Shown here piece by piece: positions 1-10,752 of a stretch of 64,000 nucleotides of DNA. The DNA lies in assembly GCA_022661535.1 (NCBI GenBank), contig JAKULF010000005.1:3968001-4032000 (forward strand), in the 5' to 3' direction. The DNA is from Eutypa lata (taxonomy: Eukaryota > Ascomycota > Sordariomycetes > Xylariales > Diatrypaceae). Every line of letters starts with the position of its first letter. Position 1 is the stretch's first letter. The translations under genes and the position numbers were made by a program. The notes beneath the pieces were generated by a model. It saw nothing but the letters and a program-made list of their open reading frames with translations, had not been told where the DNA came from and ran no database searches.

Positions 1-30
1 TTTTTTGACTATGTATGATGGATCTCGACA

Positions 31-1345
31 TGACAAAATAAGTAGTTACCTTTCCACGAGACAGACCAATCTGATGTCTTTTTCCCCGAACCCTTTTGTG
101 TTGCATTCATTCTATACCTACCTGTGATGATGTTGCACTTTATTCTCTTGAACTTTACGCCCCAATTCCTCTGGCGTGAGAATCCATCCATGCAGGATGG
201 AGTGAAGAGCTTTACGTATTTTGTTGTAAACCTGCTTGTGACAGTGGTTCATTGAATACTTAAGTAGATAGCAATGCTCGGTTCAGCCTAGGCTCACAGA
301 TAGGCGTCGAGATATTGGACATGAATCATCGTAAATTATGGTAACTGACCGCAACGACGACCATATAAAGCGTGATGCGAAGAATGCGGTTCATTCGTTC
401 ACTATACAGTTGAAACGTCTATCGATGCTAAAAGTGAATCACCTTCTACACTGTATCACCACATCATCATCGTTATCAACATTCATGCCAGGCTTTTCAA
501 CTCTCTCGAAAGCAAACACGGAGCCTTTCCCAGAAAAAAGAATTACTATAAAGCAGAACGTATTCTCCCTGTTAATAGTTCAACTGAGCTTTCTTTTATC
601 CACCACCTATCAAACACATTCACAATACCAGGACGCAACTAGAAAACCGGCTCCGAGATTATATGAAATACATCTCCTCTCTTGAGAAAATATCTTTATA
701 CGCATTCAACCGGCTCGAAGTCAATCAAACGAACCAAAAAATGTTTTGTCGTTGTCTCGCGAGCTGCTGCTGCGGCGGAAGAGGTGTAAGCTACTTTATA
801 TCCCTCTCTTTTCCATTGCTTCACAGTTCTTCCTTCGTCTCAGCACCAATATATCCTGTCTGTCTGTCTGTCTGTCTGTCGAAGTTGCCCACATCACTGA
901 CATAATGTTACAATCGTGCAGAGGGATACAAATTCCGGAAACGACTCCTCCAGCTCTGCAGGCAGCTCTGCTCTCCTCGCTGGCTTTGACTCCGGCTCCG
1001 GCACCCCCCCTAGCTCTAGCTCCAGCTCCGGCTCAGCTCCGGCTCCAGCTCCGCCGCCGCCGCCGCCGCCCCCGGCTCCGACTCTGGTTCCGGATGCAGC
1101 TCCAGCGCCGCCCCTCCTGATTCCGGCTCCAGCTCAAGCAGCCCCTCCTAGCTCCGACTTTAGCTTCTTGGCTCTTGGGGAGCAAAGAAACGACAATACA
1201 TAAGGACATTAACAACAACGCTTTGGATGTACTTCCCGTAATTGTATCATGCGGGTTGAAGAAGGGAGGGGTTTGACTAAACTTAGCAGATAATCTTATG
1301 GATAAGTGGGTTACAAAGCCTATTGTTAAGGTTGGAAATGGAGGT
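31..1345 (+). repeat. Tandem duplication unit A (diverged)
   Basis: This unit matches 1491-2618 in the same order along its length. Shared landmarks include the stretch ending CCTCTGGCGTG (about 171 and 1600), the block with CCACCACCTATC (about 600 and 1827), the small coding exon (741 and 1959), the intron 3' end with CAATCGTGCAGAG, and the 3' block beginning TAAGGACATTAA (1201 and 2464). The units differ by many point changes and by roughly 200 nt of extra sequence in A between about 210 and 400. Each holds one copy of a two-exon gene plus its upstream region, so this is a gene-sized duplication rather than a transposon that I can recognise. Confidence 0.8.
741..1203 (+). CDS. Small Cys-cluster, Ser/Gly/Pro-rich protein, copy A
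   Basis: The model has two exons (741-785 and 922-1203) and gives 108 aa. Exon 1 encodes MFCRCLASCCCGGRG, with five cysteines in the first eleven residues. Exon 2 encodes a low-complexity tail rich in Ser and Gly, then Ala-Pro with a run of about eight prolines from a CCG microsatellite near 1050-1072. The donor (GTAAGC at 786) and acceptor (CAATCGTGCAG at 921) occupy the same places as in copy B, and both exon junctions are phase 0; this conservation is the main reason to call it a gene. The 136-nt intron holds a CTGT microsatellite. There is no signal peptide and no recognised domain. An N-terminal Cys cluster can be palmitoylated or bind metal, but nothing here decides between these. I do not recognise the family. 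Confidence 0.5.
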
Positions 1346-1349
1346 AAAA

Positions 1350-1490
1350 GGGGCGGATAAATAAATAATACAATATTATTTTTTATTATAAAGCATTCAT
1401 AAAAGCTTAAGTGATTGCTTTTAATTATTATTTTAATCTTTAGAGCTTATCTTTTTAGGTTTATTTAATTATATATAATTAATTTTGATA
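1350..1490. other. AT-rich spacer between the duplicated units
   Basis: This is a very AT-rich stretch (runs of A, T and ATTA) between the two repeat units. It has no ORF and no counterpart after unit B, so it may be inserted or degenerate sequence. Confidence 0.6.
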
Positions 1491-2618
1491 TATGAAAACT
1501 AATAGTTATCTTTTTACGAGATAAATTATTCTGATACCGCCCCCCCCCGGGATCCCTTTCGTGTTACATTCATCCCATACTTTGGGACGTTACGCCCCCA
1601 TTCCTCTGGCGTGGCAATCCATCCATACCGGATAGGGTTCATTCATTCATCTACTCATTCTACCGTAGAACGTCCACCAATGCTAAAAAATGAACCATGT
1701 TCTACACCGGAGAGCCGTATCACCACATCAGCATGCCGGGCATTTTGTCTCTCTCGAAAAGCAAACATGCAGCCCTTCCAGAAAACAAGAATGTCATATA
1801 AGTGATTAGTTGAACTTTCCTTTGTCCACCACCTATCGAGCATATTCACACAATAACAAGAAACAGCTAGAAAATCGACTCTAAGATTATACGAAATACT
1901 CGCCCTGAGTAAACATATTCATACACATATAGCCGACTTGAAGTCAGAAAGGGCAAAAATGGATTGTGGTTGCATCAAGAACTTATGCTGCTGCGGTGGC
2001 AGAGCTGTAAGCACTCTCCCAAGCTACTTGATATTATCCCCCCTCCCCTCCCCTTAGGCTTGTCAATAGTCTTGGTGTCTTTTACCATAATAGTATCCCC
2101 CTTTCCCTTAGAGCCTCTTTTCTTCTTCTTTTCCATTGCTTCACAGTCCTTCCTTCATCTCAGTACCAGCCTACCCTGTCTCTCTGTCTATCTGTCTGTC
2201 TTAAGAAGGGCTCATATCACTGACATGAGATTCCAATCGTGCAGAGCCAGTCTGTGCAGGACGGTAGTAGTTCCTCCACCTTACAAGGCAGCCAGAGTGA
2301 CTCCTTACCCTCCTCCAGGTCTACAGGCGGCAATTCTACAGGCGGCAGCTCTGCCCTCCTCTCCGGCATTGGCTCCGGCTCCACTGCCCACGGAACCCCT
2401 TCACTCAGCTTCAGCTCCGGCTCCAGCGGTTCGGGTTCTAGCGGGTAGAGAAGCGGCAGGACCTAAGGACATTAATGATGACGTTCTGGGTACACTTCCC
2501 ATAACCGTGTCATGCAGGTTGAGGGGGGAGGTGTTAGCAGCTGATCTTATGGATATGGTGGTGCGTGGATGAGGATGTTACGAAGGTCATTATCGGGTTG
2601 GGGTTTTAGAAAAGGAGA
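1491..2618 (+). repeat. Tandem duplication unit B (diverged)
   Basis: This is the second copy of the unit at 31-1345, lying in direct orientation about 1.2-1.4 kb downstream. Similarity covers the upstream region, the small exon, the ends of the intron and a 3' block. Over 60 aligned positions starting at the shared TAAGGACATTAA, I count 15 differences and all are transitions. Confidence 0.8.
1959..2448 (+). CDS. Small Cys-cluster, Ser/Gly-rich protein, copy B
   Basis: The model has two exons (1959-2006 and 2245-2448) and gives 83 aa. Exon 1 encodes MDCGCIKNLCCCGGRA, sharing with copy A the pattern Met-x-Cys-x-Cys followed by Cys-Cys-Cys-Gly-Gly-Arg. Exon 2 encodes an almost pure Ser/Gly/Thr tail containing Gly-Ser-Ser-Ala-Leu-Leu, a motif that is also in copy A (SSALLAGFDSGSG versus SSALLSGIGSGS). 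The 238-nt intron keeps the GTAAGC donor and the CAATCGTGCAG acceptor. There is no signal peptide, membrane span or known domain. The tail lacks the proline run of copy A and stops earlier. Both copies could be functional paralogues, or one could be decaying. The function is unknown. Confidence 0.5.
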
Positions 2619-3413
2619 GAGAGAGAGAGAGAGAGAGTAGGGGGGGAGGCAGTAAAACAAACAGCGTCTACCACAGTCATGTTTTTTTCCTCGTCTGATT
2701 GGATATTTTAGTTAGGGGTATGATGATGCATGTTGTGCATTGTTACCAGGTGTTTAGCCTGGAGCTTCCAGGCTATCAAGATATTGCACTTTTATACACA
2801 ATACAACATCATTTGCCTTTATCTTACTACCATTTTGATCCTTTGGAGGCTATCGTCGAGTTTATTAGTAGGCATAGGTGGGTGCGACTGGACCAGGCCG
2901 CACCAGTGGCAGCATCCCACAACCACCAGCCTAAGCATTTGCAAAATATCCATCCAAGGGCAGTTCACTATAGGAGAAGATCTGAGCATCATGGTTTTAA
3001 CGTGACCAATGGTTGTGACATATGAGCGAGCAGGGCGTTCCGGTCGGCTTGCGTGATCCATCTATACGGCAGATTACAGCCCCGAAAGAAATAACAAAAT
3101 TTCTATAGATTTATTAGATTATATGAGAATATGGAGACGGTTTCTGGGGCTCGGGGGAGCTTGATATATTATCAGGGATCTAGGTCAAGAATCTCAAGCT
3201 AGAAATGCATGGCATTCCTATTGCAAACACCTAGATGGGAACGTCTGACAGCTGTTTTTCCGTCCATTTGATCTGGTGGTTCAAAGTAACGGCTTTGCCA
3301 CACCTTGCCCAATTACATATTCTCCACATGTACCATAAAAATGCAACCAAACTCCAAGCGATGTTTTCGTAAAGACATGAATGAAACCCACCAAATTCCG
3401 TCTCCTAGAAGAT
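2449..3413. other. Intergenic region, no convincing gene
   Basis: This region contains the 3' end of repeat unit B, a GA dinucleotide tract near 2612-2637, and short overlapping ORFs around 2700-3060 on both strands. None of these has a recognisable motif or intron structure, and I treat them as chance. Confidence 0.5.
2612..2637. repeat. (GA)n microsatellite
   Basis: An uninterrupted GA dinucleotide tract of about 12 units lies just after duplication unit B. Confidence 0.9.
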
Positions 3414-3863
3414 CTAGTGCTTCCTCTTCGACGATGACTTCTTGTCCTTGTACATGGGAAAGACAACCTTGCTAGACTTCTTCTTGCGCTTCAGGATGCG
3501 GCCCTTGCTGGGCTTGCTACTACTCGGTGTCGTCGTCAACTTCCCCGTATCGACGTCCATCGCTGCTGGTGACCGGTTAGAAATTTCGAACGCGTGATGC
3601 CCATAGAACAAAGTATGTGTGTTCTTACTGTCATCCCCTTCCCCCTTAGCCGCTAGTGCATCTTCGTCCACGTTGGCCTCGTCTACCTCGTCTACGATCT
3701 TCATCTCGCTCGCCTCTGGCCTCTCGGGCTTGGGCTGTGATGCCAGCTCCATCAGCTTGGCAGATAGCCGTTCGGCGCGCGCTGCCTCGACTGGTCCGAA
3801 GACCTTGGCCTTTAAGCGCTGGTTGTTGGCTTTGCGCGAACTAGCTCGGGAACTCTTCGCCAT
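3414..3863 (-). CDS. DUF2423 (YBL028C-like) nucleolar-type basic protein
   Basis: This is a single exon encoding 149 aa. The N-terminus (MAKSSRASSRKANNQRLKAK followed by VFGPVEAARAERLSAKLMEL) is the signature of the DUF2423 family, small basic proteins represented in yeast by YBL028C, a nucleolar protein linked to ribosome biogenesis. The middle is acidic (residues about 55-80) and the C-terminus is strongly basic (KRKKKSSKVVFPMYKDKKSS), with the conserved VFP-x-YKD segment. Length and layout match fungal relatives. The family assignment is firm; a role in ribosome assembly is inferred from the yeast protein. The upstream neighbour is the divergently transcribed SUMO ligase at 4953. Confidence 0.85.
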   Translation of the reverse strand: MAKSSRASSRKANNQRLKAKVFGPVEAARAERLSAKLMELASQPKPERPEASEMKIVDEVDEANVDEDALAAKGEGDDSKNTHTLFYGHHAFEISNRSPAAMDVDTGKLTTTPSSSKPSKGRILKRKKKSSKVVFPMYKDKKSSSKRKH

Positions 3864-4952
3864 TATGGTCGATGGATTCTTGGGTGGTTACAACGAGTTG
3901 GGTGTGGGAATCGAGTCTAATATGCCACAAGCCAAGTCAGTCACTCTATTCAAATGGCTAGTTCTCAAACAGGTGTTTGCTGGTGGTTCAGATTCGGTCT
4001 TGAAAACTACTCGTGTATCTGCCGTATCAAGGGAAAATCTGGGGCATGTGCTGGGTTGTATTACATGAAATAATTGGATAGGCAGGAAGACAGCAAGAAA
4101 TTTAATAGGTTAACCCCGAGATACACGATTATGAACTTTGGGAATAAGACACATAACATATATAGGAACTGGCTATAGCAACATACCTAAAAAGAAAAGA
4201 TGAGCAATTTAGTATCTCTCTTTCAAAATCTTGATATCATGAACCTGGTGAATGTCGGAAGGAAAAAAAGTATCTGAGTTGATCGGCTTCCCGATAAGAT
4301 AAGACATTAATTAGTGCAGATGCTGAGTTAGTGGGGTTTGTTAGCGTGGTTCAGCCAAGAGTACGTACTTGCCAATCCGGCGCACTTTGCGGGTGGTTCC
4401 GCTTTATTGAAAATATCCATATGTACTATGTACTTAACAAGGTCCGTGCATCCATGTGGTCTTTTGTACTATTGCCCACTAAGCTAACTTTGAGTGACGA
4501 CAACCTTTGAGATACTGAACAATCTTCATGCTACTTGCGATCCTTCCTATCGCCAACTTGAAGCCTTTTGCAGATCTTAATAGAGCTGCCTAATTGCTAG
4601 TGATGAATTGAATTTCACCAAATCCAACCTTTTACTGACAACTTTACCATCTAACAATCACGATACAGCGTTACCTATCACCTCCTACGTACCTACAACT
4701 CTCTATCGCAAGTTGTCACCTGCAGACTTTGACTACTCCAGTGCCTCGTTTTATGAACCCTTTAAACGAATCGTAGCCCGCAAAAAAACAAAAGGTAGCC
4801 TACCAATACTATAAATCACGAACTGCGAATTACGAATTGCGGAGAGTAGGCAAGAATATACCGGGTGAGCCTTCCCTATGAGGCGCCCTCAGGTCAACGC
4901 CCGCACCTGCCTCAGACGGTAGCAGATGGTAGCAGTCGGTCGATAAGCAGTC
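3864..4952. other. Divergent intergenic region
   Basis: This is about 1.1 kb between the DUF2423 gene (-) and the SUMO ligase gene (+), so both promoters should lie here. I see only short chance ORFs. Confidence 0.5.
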
Positions 4953-7220
4953 ATGGCTGCCTCAAATAACGAAATTCGAGCGCTAGAGCGGATTCTATCG
5001 ACTTTACTTAATAAACAACTTCAGAACATATGCGCTACGAATGGTCTGCGCACAAGTGGTGTCAAGGCTGAACTGCAGAATCGCATCAAGGATGGTAGGT
5101 TAAGTTTTAATGTTATATGTTCTGTTTCTGCTTCTGTTTATTTTTATTTTCATATGCCTATATGGAGTTCAAGTATCCCGGTTACCAACCTGCAACTACC
5201 AACTTTCTTTCCCGAGGGCGACAGTGTTGACCAGGATCCGAAATTACGAGTAAATCCATCCATCTACCTTACCACCCGCTCGACTCGACCAAATATAATC
5301 ATCAATCTATTCTAAGTCACCCGAGGGTTCAACTATTAAGAGAAGAAGAAGAAGAAGCTGCAACAATATTCCATATCAACGCGGGTGGTTCTCTATCCTA
5401 CTTCCATACTTAACGCGTCGGATTAAAACTACAAATGCAACGCGAACCCCACGATTAAATTGACTCATTCCTCCACCGATTGGTTCTATCAGCCGCTAAC
5501 TAATCCTGTCTATCTGCAGCTCTCATCGAGAACTATCATTCCGATATCGCAAGTTATCAACACATGCGAAGTTCCATAGAAAACACTCGTTCTAGAGGTG
5601 CCTCGTCTACACCAAGCGCGCCACACACCATGGTGTCTTCCTCGTCGCATTCTCACAGCAACGGCTACGGCCAAAGCCAAAGCCAAGGTAGCCGAGGCAC
5701 CTATCCATACCATAGTGGACCTCCCGGTTACTCTTCAAGCGCCTACAACAATTACGGCAGTGGGCATGCTGCTGGTGGTTATAGAGGGCATGCCGCATCC
5801 GACCTTCGTTTCAAGGGCAGCCCATTCTATGTGATCGAGACCAGGATTGGCGATGTGCGGACTTGCGAGGGTAAGAATATAACCATCTTACATCTGGGCT
5901 CTCTAGGCATACGAGTGGCCAGTGATGCATATGTTTTTTCGAGACGTGGCGCTAACATGAAGTTTAGTTATGAGCCAACACCGCAATTCGGTCAGCGTTC
6001 CTTTGAAGGTGAACGATCATTCTTCCCTCATTCGCTGTACAAATGATAGAACCTTAAGGGTCATGTTGTTCTGTGCGGCAGATACACAAGGCGACCAGGA
6101 TATCACTTTTCCCCACCAATCTGAGATCAAGGTGAATGGCGACGAGATCAAGGCAAACCTCCGGGGATTGAAGGGCAAGCCCGGATCAACGCGACCAGTC
6201 GACATCACCGATTCCTTGCGACTAAGACAGAACAATTATGTGAACACCATCGAGTTCACCTATGCGCTGACAAATAAGGTGAAGAAGCCAGACCCCCGCC
6301 GAGGCCAAGTGAGCATTATTGTTGTGTCCAAGTGGACACGTCCCTTTCTTTTGTATTAATTCTGACCTTCAGCCACAGAAATACTACCTCGCATTACTCT
6401 TGTGCAAGACAATTCCCGTCAATGAACTTGTGGCCAAGATCAGGGGAAGAAAGATCGCCAAGACCTCAGTTATTCAAGAGCGTAAGTTTTGCGCCCTTCA
6501 ACCTCCCGTAAAGATATTGTACTAATCTTTAACAAAGTCTCAAGAGCTGCAAATGACCCGGATGTTGTTGCAACATCCCAAGTCTTATCTCTCAAATGTC
6601 CCCTCAGTTACACAAGATTGAGAACGCCCTGCAGATCAACCTTCTGTTCTCATATACAATGTTTCGATGCCAATTCCTATCTGCAGCTGCAGGAACAAGG
6701 CCCTCAATGGGTTTGTCCTATATGTAATAAATCTGCTCCATTTGAGAATCTAGCCGTCGATGAGTACGTGCGAGACATTCTTGAGAACACGTCGGATTCC
6801 CAGGAGCAAGTGACAATTGAGCCAGATGGTGAATGGAGAGCTCAAGCAGCCGAGCCAGAACGAAAGAGATCGCGATATTCGAGTAATAGCGCCAGGTTGG
6901 ACGATGACGATGACCTATCGATTGTGTCGGATTCTCGCACTTTCAATAGCGCTACTGTCGTGCCGAAGCTGGAGAACAGTTCTTACGCCACTCCCAGCTA
7001 TCTGAATCCTGGAACGCCGAATGGTCGTTCTACTGCCACAGCCTCTAGGGAGCCGTCGAGCGTCCCCAAATCAGGAGGCACCAAGAGACCGGCCGAGGTC
7101 ATCGACTTAACCCTTAGTAGTGATGAGGATGATGAACCTATTGTTCGACCTCCGAAACGTCAGAACCATGGCCAGGGACTGAATGATGTCGATATTCGGT
7201 TCCCACCCTATGGCTATTAA
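4953..7220 (+). CDS. pli1: E3 SUMO-protein ligase, PIAS/Siz family
   Basis: This gene transfers SUMO from the E2 enzyme to nuclear substrates. The five-exon model is 4953-5094, 5520-5870, 5968-6308, 6373-6481 and 6538-7220, encoding 541 aa, and the frame closes exactly. Domain order is as in the family: a SAP DNA-binding motif (about 10-47, split by the 425-nt first intron), a Ser/Gly-rich linker, a PINIT domain (about 142-300; KVNGDEIKANLRGLKGKPGS is characteristic), and a MIZ/SP-RING zinc finger (about 325-395) with the Cys/His set CPL...CRS...CSHIQC...CPIC. A hydrophobic-acidic EVIDLTLSSDEDDE near residue 500 is a good SUMO-interacting motif. The acceptor of exon 4 could be six bases later, in the same frame. 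The symbol follows the fission yeast orthologue; Siz1 is the budding yeast equivalent. Confidence 0.93.
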
Positions 7221-8529
7221 CCGTCTCGGGGACGGACCAAGGGATTTTTGCCCCTAACAAAGGCTGCTATGTAGCCAGATACACAAGCAAGTTGGGGGCA
7301 ATTAATCAGACGGCATCAGGGTCCCTAAGCATTATGAGATTCCAGCATGTTTTGCAGGATGGGGTAAACCCCCCCCCCCCGAGACCAACTATGCTACGAT
7401 AGAGGGCAGTAATTGTAAGCCCTGCCCCAACTAGCTTTTCATCTGAACTTCCCACCTTACGAATCTTCTGTACATAGACCACAACAATTCGCATCCCCTC
7501 CTACCCCCCTTCCACAATCCACGAACAGACAGCAGTTGAGATATTTGCATGGCGATAAGGGAAATCAGGACAAAACGGCAGGTTAGCTGCGTTCTAGGCG
7601 TTGGTGGATAAATACCTCTTTGATTTTTATGTGAATAAAGGGAGAAAAAGCTCCAGGAATAGCAAGCAGCAATGGCTTGGTACCCAGAATATTTCATGTA
7701 TACGCTTTTACGAGAGGATGGGATGGTCTAGCCTACTTGGTTAGCTACATAAATACGTAGCATAAACCAAAAGATCAGCTTTCCGATATCTATCATCTGT
7801 TATCGAGTGAATGTGTTTGCAGACTTGCGAGTTGACTCACTAGAGTAGGCGGACAAGGCCATCCACAAACCACTCAATACTTAGTTATAGGGTGTATATC
7901 GGTGAGATGTAAGTCATATATGCGTATACCGGGGCATTGGTTGAGTGGGTACGATGTCGTTAGCCTGTCTGCATGTCATTAGTGTCAACCCTTGAACCTA
8001 TAATTAATTAATTAATTCCATATGTACGTATGTAGTTCCATACAAGGTATGAACGAACAAGAAGCTCCCAAAGCTTTCATTCAGCCCTGTCTAGTGTACC
8101 CGATCGATATAACTACATATATACTCCCTCAGCCTTGACCGCGACCACGACCTCGACCTCGACCTCAACGTTCTCCCTCCTCGGTACATACAAATAGCAC
8201 CGATCTAGAGGCCATTCAACCAACAGGTGTAACAGAGCTACATACGTATTGTACCTTCCGAGCTCCTAGAGAATCGGCGGGACATACCAAATACATAGGC
8301 GCCTACGCACGCATCACCACCCGTCAGGGAAATCGATCGAGTGGTTCCGGAAAGGAAGAGGAGCAGCAGCACCACAGTGTCTATCTGTCTACCTACCTAC
8401 CTGCCCACCCACGCACCCACCCGCTCGTGCGAATTAGAATACTACATACAGAACAACATAAGTCGAAGAAAAAAGAAAAAGCGAGAGGAAAGTAGAAGGA
8501 GGGAAAAGAAAAGAAAAAAAGAAGAAAAG
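7221..8529. other. Intergenic region with purine-rich leader before Trs33
   Basis: There is no gene here. The region contains a run of C at 7370-7380, an ATTAATTAATTAATT repeat near 8001, and from about 8465 to 8529 an A/G-rich tract that abuts the Trs33 start codon. Confidence 0.6.
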
Positions 8530-9607
8530 ATGTCCTTCGACCAACCCCTCCCCCCATTCAACGCCAGCGACCCGACCGCCACCTTCGTGAGCTCCTCGTG
8601 TCTCGACTTCCTCATGATCGAGGTGGTCCCCATGGCGTACCGGGTGACCAACGAGCTGGAGGAGGTGGCGGCGGCTTCTACTTCTACTTCTACTTCTTCT
8701 TCGAGACCAACGGCGGCGATACGGGCTGGCGAGAATGGTGGTGGTGGTGGTGGTGGTGGTGGTGGACGACGGGGTAATGGTGGTGGTGGTGGTGGTAATA
8801 AATTGTTGGATGAGGACGAGGAGCGCGATGCCGTATTCTACCGTCTGGAGACGCTGGGATATCGCGTCGGGATGGGGCTGGTTGAGAGGTTCGTCTGGTC
8901 TTATTCCTTCCCTTTGCCTTCCCTTCTGTTTCTCCTCTCTCTCTCTCTCTCTCCCCTGGTTACCCCCTTCCCCCTCCTCTTCTCCAACATATACTCATTT
9001 AATCTACAACCGACTTCCTTTCCTCTTATTTCACTCTCATACTTGCTTAACTCACCCACCCACCCACTCACTCACTAATTAAAACACAGGTTCTCCCGCG
9101 ACCGCCCGCGCTTCCACGACGCCCTCGACGCCATCAAGTTCGTGTGTAAGGACCTGTGGATGCTGGTCTTCCGCAAGCAGGTCGACAACCTGAAGACGAA
9201 CCACCGCGGCGTCTACGTCCTGACCGACAACGCGTTCCGCCCCCTGGCGCGCATGAGCGCCGATGCCGGGGGCCAGGCCGTCCTGCGGGCCCAGCCTGTA
9301 TGTCATCTCATATCCTCCTCCTCCCCTCCCCTTTCCCTTCGCTTTTCTCCTCTTTCTTACACCTTCTCCCCCCTCCTTTTTAAAAAATAAAAAAAATAAA
9401 AAATGAAGGTTCACTTTCGTTAGTTGGGAAAGACACTGACTGACTGATATGTGTGTGATCTTTGATGATTTTCAGTTCCTCTGGTTCCCCTGTGGCATCC
9501 TCCGCGGCGCCCTCGCCGCCATGGGCATCAACGCCACGGTGCAGGGTGAGACCAGCGAGCTGCCCGGGGCCGTGTTCCAGATCAAGACGATCCCTTCCAA
9601 GCAATGA
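8530..9607 (+). CDS. TRS33: TRAPP complex subunit Trs33 / TRAPPC6
   Basis: This is a core subunit of the TRAPP tethering complexes, which activate Ypt1/Rab1-type GTPases in ER-Golgi and Golgi traffic. The three-exon model is 8530-8888, 9090-9297 and 9476-9607, encoding 232 aa. The conserved Bet3-like fold is visible as SCLDFLMIEVVPMAYRV near the start, then ERDAVFYRLETLGYRVGMGL, the KFVCKDLWMLVFRKQVDNL helix, the TNHRGVYVLTDN strand, and a C-terminal FPCGILRGALAAMGI. A long insert after helix 1 (about residues 45-95) is made of Thr/Ser repeats and two polyglycine runs encoded by TTC/TAC and GGT microsatellites; the usual family members are shorter. An ATG further upstream at 8341 is unlikely to be used because the family start is at MSFDQPLPPFN. 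Confidence 0.9.
8736..8795 (+). repeat. GGT microsatellites inside the Trs33 coding region
   Basis: Two GGT-repeat tracts separated by a short GAC/CGG segment encode polyglycine runs. They lie in exon 1 of Trs33, between conserved helices. Confidence 0.85.
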
Positions 9608-10752
9608 GCGCGCGAGCAAAACAAGCAAGCAAGCGGGTTTAGCTGGCGATCCTGGGCAGTTTTGGTTTGATACCTCTCCCGCCCCCCCTCCCGTCTCTTA
9701 TCCTCTTGATTGGAGGAGGGTGGCCAAGGTACTCGATCTACCCTCCGAATTCGAATTTGAATTTACTACTACTTCTTCTATGACTACGGCGGCGGCTGCT
9801 GCTGCTGCTCGTCGCACTCGGGGTTTCTCGTGTACATCACATACGTACATACATGCATCTTCAAGGCGTACGAGGGTTGGTTGTCTATCTTAATTCACAT
9901 TTTGCATGCATGTACGGCGAAACGGTTGGTTAGTTGGCTGGTTAGTTGGCTGGTTGGTTTGTCTAGTTCGTCAAACTAACGGGTAATCAGGGGTTATTTT
10001 TACCTTGATCTTGATCTTTGGGGCATGACCGGGTGGCTGGGTGGCTGGGTGGCTAGGGCTACTAGATGGATTATCTAGACTACCTACCTACTTAGGTAGG
10101 TACTTAGGCAAACGGAGTTGGGAGAGAGGGAAAGAGACATAAATTTGATTGGGGTGCGCTGTGTGTTGTGTGTGTGTATGTGTGTGTCTAATATCTACAA
10201 CGATGTTGCCTCGTGGTTAGAAAAATATTTCCCAGCTCCTCTTCCTTCCTTCCTTCCATCCATCATCTCTTTCTCCTTCTTTTGAAGTCATCGTATTAAA
10301 AATGACCGAAGGTTTTCTACCTTCAGTCTCCTTTCATCAAACCCCTTTAATATGGCTGCCTGGCCCCTCGACACCCCCCCTCGTCTTTGGTTGTAAGTAG
10401 GCAGGCTGGGACAAACAGGTAGGAAGGAGGAGAGAAGGAAATATTTGAATCGGACGGTCACGTTCAACCTTTACAGCCTATGGACACACATAAATCATCA
10501 GTTCCCAGATCTCTCATTATAATAAATATCATTGCCACATGTGTCTGTCTTCCTTTTTAACAAGATTCATCGGCGTTTTTCTTTTGCTTTCTTCTTCTAT
10601 ACTCCCATGCCTGCCTGCCTGCCAATTCCTGGCCAGATGGCTTCATATGCGTACCAGCGACGATGACGATGACGGCGGACCGAAATATAAACAGATTTCA
10701 TAGCAAGCGCCATAGCAGCATCACGCGCAAGACAAACAACCAAGGGGGAGAT
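9608..10752. other. Intergenic region with simple repeats
   Basis: This is a convergent spacer between Trs33 and malate dehydrogenase. It holds GGTTGGTTAGTT-type repeats near 9920-9960, GGGTGGCT repeats near 10028-10055, a TACCTACCTA/TAGGTAGGTA inverted pair near 10082-10108, and a GT-rich tract near 10160. I see no gene. Confidence 0.6.

Noticed and set aside
2699..3061. Overlapping ORFs of about 80-108 codons on both strands
   Set aside because: They have no conserved motif, no splice context and competing frames; best explained as chance.
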